DNA of 6,461 nt from Oscillospiraceae bacterium (lineage in GTDB: Bacteria; Bacillota; Clostridia; Oscillospirales; Acutalibacteraceae): contig JAITBA010000052.1 of the NCBI GenBank assembly GCA_031283835.1, positions 1 to 6,461 of the forward strand, in the 5' to 3' direction. The notes beneath the pieces are model-generated. The model did not search any database. It saw only the letters and a program-made list of their open reading frames with translations, and had not been told where the DNA came from. The translations under genes were made by a program, and so were the position numbers. Below are positions 1-4,880 of the stretch, in pieces. Every line of letters starts with the position of its first letter. The first letter of the stretch is position 1.

Positions 1-342
1 GGCGACGTAGAAGCCCGCACGATTGTGGCATGCCTTGTGCAGGCGGCCGACGCGGTTTCGGCCGCAAGGCCCGGCGCGCGGCGCGAAAACCTGCAAAACT
101 ACATTAAACGACTAGAAAAGCTGGAAGAGCTGACCACCAGTTTTCCGGGGGTCGATACCTCCTTTGCCATGCAGGCGGGGCGCGAAGTGCGCATCATGGT
201 CAAGCCCGACCAAATATCCGACGACCAGATGGTGCTGCTGGCCCGCGAGATTGCGCAAAAGATCGAGAAGGACATGGAATATCCCGGGCAAATCAAGGTG
301 CACCTCATCCGCGAAAGCAGAGCCAGCGAAATTGCAAAGTAG
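1..342 (+). CDS. rny: Ribonuclease Y, C-terminal part (partial, 5' end outside window)
   Basis: RNase Y is the membrane-anchored endoribonuclease that starts bulk and regulatory mRNA decay in many Firmicutes. The reading frame is open from base 1 (it begins Gly-Asp-Val-Glu) and ends at TAG 340-342, giving the last 113 residues of a family usually a little over 500 long. Recognisable signatures are LVQAADAVSAARPGARRE just after the HD domain, then NYIKRLEKLEEL, the AMQAGREVRIMVKP strand and the YPGQIKVHLIRE segment near the end, all typical of the conserved RNase Y C-terminal region. The N-terminal membrane helix, coiled coil, KH domain and HD catalytic residues lie upstream of the window, so catalytic integrity cannot be judged. 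The frame looks intact to a normal C-terminus, and an intrinsic terminator follows 22 bases after the stop, so this is the end of its transcription unit. The internal ATG candidates are not real starts. Confidence 0.95.
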   Translation, partial: GDVEARTIVACLVQAADAVSAARPGARRENLQNYIKRLEKLEELTTSFPGVDTSFAMQAGREVRIMVKPDQISDDQMVLLAREIAQKIEKDMEYPGQIKVHLIRESRASEIAK

Positions 343-363
343 GCAACCAACAGCGCACACGCA

Positions 364-401
364 CGGCGGCGGCTACAAAAAGCCGTCGCCGGCATTTTTT
401 T
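364..401 (+). terminator. Intrinsic terminator after RNase Y gene
   Basis: An 11-bp GC-rich stem (364-374 pairing with 381-391, with a single G-U wobble) closes a 6-base loop, ACAAAA. It is followed three bases later by seven T residues (395-401). This is a textbook Rho-independent terminator 22 bases downstream of the RNase Y stop codon. It separates that gene from the sigma-factor gene. Confidence 0.9.
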
Positions 402-514
402 CGCAAAAACCTTGCAAGGCGCGCTCGGCTCCTTCGCACAAACGCCGCACAATTTTGTTGCAAAAATAACAACTTATTATTTTTTGCGGCAATTAAAATA
501 TTTTTTTAAAAAAT

Positions 515-543
515 GGGAACCCAACGCGAGGATTGCCTGTCTT
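515..543 (+). promoter_or_regulatory. Possible ECF-sigma-type promoter, perhaps autoregulatory
   Basis: GGGAAC at 515-520 (followed by CC) resembles the GGAAC/TGAAAC -35 element recognised by many ECF sigma factors. TGTCTT at 538-543 resembles their short CGTC/GTCT-like -10 element, 17 bases after the AAC. An A-tract lies immediately upstream (508-513), as often seen at such promoters. ECF genes commonly drive their own transcription, so this would fit an autoregulated sigma gene. The match was made by eye against general ECF consensus only, with no genome-wide support. Confidence 0.35.
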
Positions 544-681
544 ATTGGTGTTGAGGGGGTGATCCCGGGTGCTGGGCGATTTAATCCGGGCAGCACTGCA
601 TGATGCGTCCGCCGAATGCGTCGTACCGGAATCGGTCGATCAAGGCGTTTGGAGTCACATCGCGCAGCATGAGCCTGGAGC

Positions 682-687
682 GGGAGG
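682..687 (+). promoter_or_regulatory. Ribosome binding site deciding the sigma-factor start
   Basis: GGGAGG lies 8 bases before ATG 696. It is the only good Shine-Dalgarno sequence among the in-frame start candidates, and it places the start exactly where a sigma-70 region 2 N-terminus is expected, instead of the ATG at 600. Confidence 0.8.
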
Positions 688-695
688 AACGTCCG

Positions 696-2372
696 ATGAA
701 TAATCAAGAGTCGATGTGCGACCTGGTGCGCGAAGCCGCCCGGGGAGATGCGCAAGCGTTTCAGACGCTCTATCTGCGCACGCGGCAGAAGGCCTACTTC
801 GTGGCTCTGTCCATCACAAAAAACGAACACGACGCGCAGGATATTCTACAGGACAGCTATTTAAAAGTTTATCAAAGCATTGGTCAGCTGGCGCAGCCCG
901 AATCGTTCCAGGCGTGGCTGAACCGGATTGTGGCCAACAAATCAAAAAATTATCTGGCAAAGGTCAACCCCAGGGCTTTTGCAGACTACGATGACGAAAA
1001 CACAATGAACTGGCAAGAAGAAACCAATGCAGATTTTTTGCCGGACGAACGGCTCGACCAAAAAGAAGCGAAGGCACTCGTTGCCAAGCTGGTGCAGGAT
1101 TTGCCTGAGGACCAGCGCCTGGTGGTGCTGCTGCACTATTTTAGCGACATGGAAGTGGCAGAAATTGCGCAGTCGCTCAATGTGCCGGAGGGCACGGTGA
1201 AAAGCCGCCTTTCGCGGGCCCGCGGCAAGTTGGCAGAGATGCTCCGCCGCGCCCAAAACAAAGGCATCACGCTCTTTGCGGCTACACCCCTCCCCTTGCT
1301 GGCCTATTTCATCAAGCAACTTGGGGAACCTTTGCAGGAGGCGGCCGACCGTTTGCCGCCGCTGGTTCTGGGCGGCGCAGGTGCGGCAGCCACCGCAAAA
1401 GCGGCCACAGCCAAGCGCGCTTCTGGCACCGTCAAAGCAAAAGCGCTGGCGGCCACGGCAACCACCGTTGTCGTGTTGGGCGGCGTCATCGGCGGGGTGG
1501 CAGCCTACCGCAAGACCCAATCAAAGCCCGGTCCAATCAATGCCACAACCAACACAAACGTTCTGATTATCAACACGCCTGCGCAAACAAGCGCATGGGA
1601 GGCCCCCAGCTTTATTCCCCCGCAGGGCACCGCCGCGCAAACCCCGTGGGTGTCGCCGCCAAACACCGCGGCAATTACCTTCCCCAACGCCGCACCTGTT
1701 GCGCCTTCCGCGGGCGCACAAGCCGGCAGGACAAAAACCACCGCGTCACAAAAAACCAGCACGTCGGCACAAGCCACAGAGGAAAGCACCGGCGCGGCGG
1801 ACACAACCACGCAACCCGCCAATACCGTACCAAGCTCCACCGCACCCACAACGCCGGCCACAACCAACCAGACCACCACCAAAACCACCACCACCCGCAC
1901 ATTGCCCACCTTCAAGCCTTGGGACGCCGGAGGGCGCACAGTGCCCACGGTGCCCACACGCACCACGGTTTTTTCAACCACAACGGCTCTGGCAACGACC
2001 AAACCGCTCCCGCTCGTCATCAGCTTCGAATACGATACGGTGAACAAAAGAATTTTGCGCTACACCGGCACGCAGACCCATGTGACCGTGCCCGCCACGC
2101 TGGGCGGTGTCCCCATGCAACATCTGTGGGAGGGCGCTTTTGCGGGCACCGCGGTAGAACGGGTAGAAATCGCCCAAGGGATCGACTGCATCCGCGAGAG
2201 CGCGTTTGCCAATTGCACACGGCTGAAGGAAGTACACGTGCCCGACAGCGTGGAATGGGTGCTTGACGGGGCGTTCGACGGCTGCCCGGCCGATTTGGTG
2301 CTCATCTGCAAAGAGGGTTCCGCCGCAGACAACTTCGCAAAAACAAATGGTATCAACGTCCGCTACAATTAA
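696..2372 (+). CDS. Membrane-tethered ECF sigma factor with extracellular leucine-rich-repeat domain
   Basis: A predicted 558-residue single-chain fusion. Residues about 8-90 form sigma-70 region 2 (DAQDILQDSYLKVYQSI at 47-63). Residues about 122-186 form region 4, with the helix-turn-helix MEVAEIAQSLNVPEGTVKSR at 152-171. These give promoter recognition and core RNA polymerase binding. A hydrophobic patch at 191-207 (LFAATPLPLLAYFI) and an Ala/Lys-rich stretch lead to one transmembrane helix at about 249-271, flanked by Lys and by YRK. A low-complexity Thr/Pro/Ala spacer follows (about 275-438; 10 of 14 residues at 389-402 are Thr). Residues about 440-558 form a BspA-like LRR domain with three repeats of the type VPxxxxxVxxxAFxxC (462-530) and a typical terminal cap ending near GSAADNFAKTNGI. 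The expected topology is sigma part inside, LRR part outside. The start at 696 follows GGGAGG. The gene seems to be transcribed alone, and no anti-sigma gene lies next to it. The domain reading is firm; surface sensing, regulation by tethering and proteolytic release are inference. Confidence 0.9.
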   Translation: MNNQESMCDLVREAARGDAQAFQTLYLRTRQKAYFVALSITKNEHDAQDILQDSYLKVYQSIGQLAQPESFQAWLNRIVANKSKNYLAKVNPRAFADYDDENTMNWQEETNADFLPDERLDQKEAKALVAKLVQDLPEDQRLVVLLHYFSDMEVAEIAQSLNVPEGTVKSRLSRARGKLAEMLRRAQNKGITLFAATPLPLLAYFIKQLGEPLQEAADRLPPLVLGGAGAAATAKAATAKRASGTVKAKALAATATTVVVLGGVIGGVAAYRKTQSKPGPINATTNTNVLIINTPAQTSAWEAPSFIPPQGTAAQTPWVSPPNTAAITFPNAAPVAPSAGAQAGRTKTTASQKTSTSAQATEESTGAADTTTQPANTVPSSTAPTTPATTNQTTTKTTTTRTLPTFKPWDAGGRTVPTVPTRTTVFSTTTALATTKPLPLVISFEYDTVNKRILRYTGTQTHVTVPATLGGVPMQHLWEGAFAGTAVERVEIAQGIDCIRESAFANCTRLKEVHVPDSVEWVLDGAFDGCPADLVLICKEGSAADNFAKTNGINVRYN

Positions 2373-2450
2373 CACGGCTATTCGTAGTGCAACCCAAGGG
2401 GGGAGGCACCTTACAAATACGCATAACTTTGAAGGGTTTGCGTAAATAAC

Positions 2451-2485
2451 ACAACACCCATGGAGTGAAGCTCTGTGGGTGTTGT
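2451..2485 (+). terminator. Strong hairpin after sigma-factor gene, terminator-like but without T-tract
   Basis: A perfect 10-bp inverted repeat (2451-2460 with 2476-2485) continues through two G-U pairs and GAG/CTC into a stem of about 15 bp with a 5-base loop (2466-2470). It lies about 80 bases after the sigma-gene stop and 60 bases before the next promoter, which is where a terminator is expected. No T-tract follows on the plus strand (CCGTGCTGG), so it may instead be a mRNA 3'-end stabiliser or a processed terminator. On the minus strand only a short T-rich stretch follows. Confidence 0.45.
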
Positions 2486-2545
2486 CCGTGCTGGCGGCAA
2501 AATTCGTCATTCCCACCAAAAATTTAATTTTTTAAGAAAAACTTA

Positions 2546-2574
2546 TTGAAATGCTCTCCAGAATGTGCTATAAT
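2546..2574 (+). promoter_or_regulatory. Housekeeping (sigma-A type) promoter with extended -10 for EF-G-like gene
   Basis: TTGAAA (2546-2551; five of six bases match TTGACA) is followed after exactly 17 bases by a perfect TATAAT (2569-2574). A TGC triplet (2566-2568) sits directly before it, giving the TGn extended -10 element. AT-rich DNA lies upstream. Transcription should start near 2581. Because the ATG at 2551 overlaps the -35 element, it cannot be the translation start of the downstream gene when this promoter is used. Confidence 0.85.
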
Positions 2575-2590
2575 GATCGCAATGGCCGTC

Positions 2591-2649
2591 GCGCGAACTG
2601 CCCACCGCAGGTGCGCGAACTGCCCACCGCAGGTGCGCTGCAGGTGTGG
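2591..2649 (+). repeat. Tandem copies of a 22-base GC-rich repeat in the EF-G-like leader
   Basis: Two perfect, directly adjacent 22-base units lie at 2591-2612 and 2613-2634. Each begins GCGCGAAC and contains the core TGCCCACCGCAGGTG. After a further GCGC (2635-2638) a shortened unit TGCAGGTGTGG (2639-2649) follows. The core contains an interrupted palindrome CACC-GCA-GGTG. The same core recurs twice upstream of the S41 protease gene on the other strand. It is not a CRISPR array because there are no spacers. Its function is unknown. Confidence 0.85.
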
Positions 2650-2682
2650 TTAAAGGGCTGGATCGTTTTTAACTCAATCGGC

Positions 2683-2703
2683 TATATAGTATATAGTATA
2701 ATG
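2683..2703 (+). repeat. AT-rich heptamer repeat with promoter-like TATAAT
   Basis: TATATAG is repeated twice (2683-2689, 2690-2696), followed by the near copy TATAATG (2697-2703). The stretch contains a TATAAT (2697-2702) but no good -35 element at the right distance; the best is TTAACT at 2669-2674 for the TATAGT at 2692-2697. A transcript starting from TATAAT 2697-2702 would begin at about 2709, at the ribosome binding site, so a second productive promoter is doubtful. The stretch may simply be an unstructured, ribosome-accessible segment. Confidence 0.5.
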
Positions 2704-2708
2704 AAAAT

Positions 2709-2714
2709 GGAGGG
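2709..2714 (+). promoter_or_regulatory. Ribosome binding site fixing the TTG start of the EF-G-like gene
   Basis: GGAGGG lies 7 bases before TTG 2722-2724. The two in-frame ATG codons nearby (2701, 2707) lack a Shine-Dalgarno sequence, and one nearly overlaps this site. Starting at the TTG gives the N-terminus M-KSYSAANIRNIVLAGHGG, as expected for this family. Confidence 0.8.
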
Positions 2715-2721
2715 CAAATAT

Positions 2722-4761
2722 TTGAAGAGCTATTCTGCTGCAAACATCAGGAATATTGTTTTGGCCGGGCATGGCGGGCGCGGAAAAACCACACTAGCTG
2801 AAGCGATGCTGTATCTGGCGAAAGTCACAGACCGCCTGGGCCGCATTGCCGACGGCAACACGGTGATGGATTTTGAACCCGAGGAAAAACGCCGTCTGGC
2901 GTCGGTGTCGCTGGCGCTGGCCGCGCTGGAATGGGGCGGCAACAAGCTCAATCTGCTCGACACCCCCGGCATGTTCGATTTTGCGGGCGAAGTGGCGCAG
3001 GGCGTGCGCGCGGCCGAAACCGTGCTGATTGTGGAAGCGGCCGGGCACAGCTATGGCGTTGGCACCGAGAAAGCCTATAAATCGGCGGTAGCCAGCGGGC
3101 GCGCGGTGGCCTTTGCCGTGACCAAATGCGACGCGGAAAACCATGATTTTTATAAAACCTTCGCCGCGCTGCGCGAGCGGCACGAAACCCAAATTTGCCC
3201 TGTGGTGGTGCCCATTGTGGAGGAGGAGCGCGTGACAGGCTACGCAAACTTTGCCAGCAACAAGGCGTTTCAATACGCAAGCGGCAAAGCGACCGAAATC
3301 CCCTTTCCGGCGGACGACCCGCAGATTGCGGAAATGCGCGAAATTTTCACAGAATCTGTGGCCAGCGCGGACGATGAGCTGATGGAAGCCTTTTTTAACG
3401 GCGAAACCTTCACAAAAGAACAGCTCTCCAAAGGCCTGACCGAAGGCATGACGACGGGTTCCATTTATCCCGTGTATGCTTGCAGCGGCTATGCGGGCGA
3501 CGGGGTGGATTTGCTGCTCAACAGCTTGGTGTTCGACGCGCCGCCGCCTTCGCAAGACAGCGGCGTGGGCGTGGAGGACGCGGGCCTAAACGCGGTGTGC
3601 TTTAAAACCGTGGCCGACCCCTATGTGGGCAAAATGAGCTTTTTTAAGGTGGCCAGCGGCAAAATCACCCCCGACGCCCCGGCCTTCAACAGCCGCACGG
3701 GCGAAGCCGAGCGCATGGGCAAAATGGTCTATCTGCACGGCGGCAAGCAAGAGGACACCCACGAAATCCCGGCGGGCGACATTGGCGTGGTGACGAAGCT
3801 GACTTCCTTCAAAACCGGCGACACCCTCACCAACCCCAAGGAACCCACCAACTTAGAAGGCATCGACTTCCCCGCGCCTTGCCTGCGCATGACAGTGCAT
3901 GTGCGCAAAAAAGGCGAAGACGAAAAAGTGGCCGCCGGCCTAATCCGCCTGGCGGAAGAAGACCCCACCATTCAATTTGAGGTGAACCACGAAACCCACG
4001 AGCAGGTGCTTTCGGGCCTGGGCGACCAGCACATCGACGTGATTGTGAATAAATTGCGCGCCAAATTCGGTGTCGAAGTCGATTTGAGCATCCCGCGCGT
4101 GGCCTACCGCGAAACCATTCGCAAAAAGGTAGAAAAACAGGGCCGCCACAAAAAACAGAGCGGTGGTCACGGTCAGTTTGGCGACGTATACATCCGCTTT
4201 GAGCCAACGGACAGCGACGAGCTGGTCTTTGCCGAAGAAGTGGTGGGCGGCGCGGTGCCGCGCCAATACTTCCCCGCGGTAGAAAAAGGCCTGCGCGAGT
4301 GCGTGGCCAAGGGTTTCCTTGCGGGCTACCCCATGGTAGGCGTAAAAGCCACGCTCTATTTTGGCTCCTACCACCCGGTAGACAGCTCCGAAATGGCGTT
4401 TAAAACAGCGGCACACGTGTGTTTTAGGGCCGCCATGCCCGAGGCCGCTCCCACCATCCTCGAGCCAATTGGCACCCTAAAAGCCTTTATGCCCGACGAA
4501 AATTTGGGTGATATCATGGGCGATATCACCAAGCGGCGCGGGCGCGTGCTGGGCATGGGCACCGCCAATGAGCCTCACACGCAGCAGCTCGAAGCCGAAG
4601 TGCCCATGGCCGAAATGGGCGATTTTTCCACCGCGCTGCGCAGCGTGACCGCCGGACGCGGCTGGTTTAGCCTGGAATTCGCCCGCTACGAGGATGCCCC
4701 CGCCAACGTGCAGCAAAAAGTCATCGAGGAAGCCAAAAAACGCCTCGAAACCGAAGACTAA
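2722..4761 (+). CDS. Elongation factor G-like paralogue (EF-G2 type), divergent GTPase
   Basis: A 679-residue translational GTPase with full EF-G domain order: G domain about 8-275, domain II about 285-380, domain III about 386-458, domain IV about 460-585 and domain V about 586-670. The P-loop is GHGGRGKT (16-23), resembling the EF-G2 form rather than the AHIDAGKT of canonical EF-G. G3 is DTPG (80-83). Domain IV keeps the tip segments SGGHGQFG (480-487) and GSYHPVDSSE (548-557). Domain V has GDIMGDITKRRGRVLGM. Several GTPase positions are unusual: the His after DTPG is Met84, the G4 motif is TKCD (134-137) instead of NKxD, and the switch I RGITI motif reads RLASV (58-62). It is therefore a paralogue of the main translocase, and whether it hydrolyses GTP normally is open. 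It is not a tetracycline ribosomal protection protein, since it lacks their N-terminus. It has its own strong promoter and a long leader, and stands alone between the sigma gene and a convergent protease gene. Confidence 0.9.
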   Translation: MKSYSAANIRNIVLAGHGGRGKTTLAEAMLYLAKVTDRLGRIADGNTVMDFEPEEKRRLASVSLALAALEWGGNKLNLLDTPGMFDFAGEVAQGVRAAETVLIVEAAGHSYGVGTEKAYKSAVASGRAVAFAVTKCDAENHDFYKTFAALRERHETQICPVVVPIVEEERVTGYANFASNKAFQYASGKATEIPFPADDPQIAEMREIFTESVASADDELMEAFFNGETFTKEQLSKGLTEGMTTGSIYPVYACSGYAGDGVDLLLNSLVFDAPPPSQDSGVGVEDAGLNAVCFKTVADPYVGKMSFFKVASGKITPDAPAFNSRTGEAERMGKMVYLHGGKQEDTHEIPAGDIGVVTKLTSFKTGDTLTNPKEPTNLEGIDFPAPCLRMTVHVRKKGEDEKVAAGLIRLAEEDPTIQFEVNHETHEQVLSGLGDQHIDVIVNKLRAKFGVEVDLSIPRVAYRETIRKKVEKQGRHKKQSGGHGQFGDVYIRFEPTDSDELVFAEEVVGGAVPRQYFPAVEKGLRECVAKGFLAGYPMVGVKATLYFGSYHPVDSSEMAFKTAAHVCFRAAMPEAAPTILEPIGTLKAFMPDENLGDIMGDITKRRGRVLGMGTANEPHTQQLEAEVPMAEMGDFSTALRSVTAGRGWFSLEFARYEDAPANVQQKVIEEAKKRLETED

Positions 4762-4793
4762 CCGGCCGCGTCGGGCTTCTTCAACAAAATAGC

Positions 4794-4829
4794 AAAAAGG
4801 CCCCTGCGTTGCCTGCGCAAGGGGCCTTT
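4794..4829 (-). terminator. Intrinsic terminator of S41 protease gene, possibly bidirectional
   Basis: AAAGGCCCC (4796-4804) pairs with GGGGCCTTT (4821-4829), and the stem extends by TGCG/CGCA (4805-4808 with 4816-4819) past one bulged base. Read on the minus strand, the stem runs into five T residues (complement of 4794-4798) and a further T-rich stretch. This is a good intrinsic terminator 52 bases after the protease stop codon. On the plus strand only three T residues follow within the arm, so it could terminate the convergent EF-G-like gene (stop 35 bases before) less efficiently. Confidence 0.85.
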
Positions 4830-4880
4830 AAGAATCCATCGGCATAGCCTGAACTGTTTTTAAAAAACCGCAGCCGATGC

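Larger units (their letters stand above)
402..695 (+). other. Intergenic region and leader upstream of sigma-factor gene
   Basis: This gene-free stretch has three parts. Bases 450-515 are very AT-rich with A and T tracts (for example T at 501-507 and A at 508-513), unlike the GC-rich coding DNA around it. A GGGAACCC / TGTCT pair follows at 515-542 and could be an ECF promoter. Bases 545-681 would then be an untranslated leader with a modest stem (GTGCTG 569-574 with CAGCAC 591-596). The reading frame of the sigma gene is open upstream to an ATG at 600, but that codon has no Shine-Dalgarno sequence, and residues encoded by 600-695 do not resemble a sigma-factor N-terminus. I see no convincing housekeeping promoter here, only weak -35/-10-like AT matches. 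Confidence 0.5.
2373..2721 (+). other. Intergenic region and long leader between sigma-factor and EF-G-like genes
   Basis: In order, these 349 bases hold: a 78-base stretch after the sigma stop with no recognised element apart from a weak TACGCA/TGCGTA inverted repeat (2418-2423 with 2439-2444); the hairpin at 2451-2485; an AT-rich stretch (2518-2550); a strong promoter (2546-2574); tandem GC-rich 22-base repeats (2591-2634) with a partial third unit; an AT-rich heptamer repeat (2683-2703); and the ribosome binding site at 2709-2714. If transcription starts near 2581, the EF-G-like mRNA has a leader of about 140 bases. I see no known riboswitch or T-box architecture in it. Confidence 0.7.

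Noticed and set aside
600..695. N-terminal extension of the sigma fusion from ATG 600
   Set aside because: There is no Shine-Dalgarno sequence, the residues do not resemble a sigma factor, and ATG 696 has GGGAGG at ideal spacing.
1505..2047. 180-residue minus-strand frame rich in Val
   Set aside because: It is the shadow of the Thr-rich spacer (ACC/ACA codons read as GGT/TGT on the other strand), with no ribosome binding site and no family resemblance.
2591..2638. CRISPR array
   Set aside because: The 22-base units abut directly with no spacers, and no cas gene is present.
2551..2721. N-terminal extension of the EF-G-like protein from ATG 2551
   Set aside because: The ATG overlaps the -35 element of a strong promoter whose transcript starts near 2581, the extension is translated from the GC-rich repeats, and a well-placed ribosome binding site precedes TTG 2722, where family similarity begins.
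2794..3555. 253-residue minus-strand frame inside the EF-G-like gene
   Set aside because: It is a composition-driven shadow of a well-conserved gene, rich in His/Arg/Ala with no recognisable domain.
2722..4761. Tetracycline ribosomal protection protein
   Set aside because: The N-terminus and P-loop follow the EF-G2 pattern, not the AHVDAGKTTLTE pattern of TetM-like proteins, and the domain IV tip is EF-G-like.
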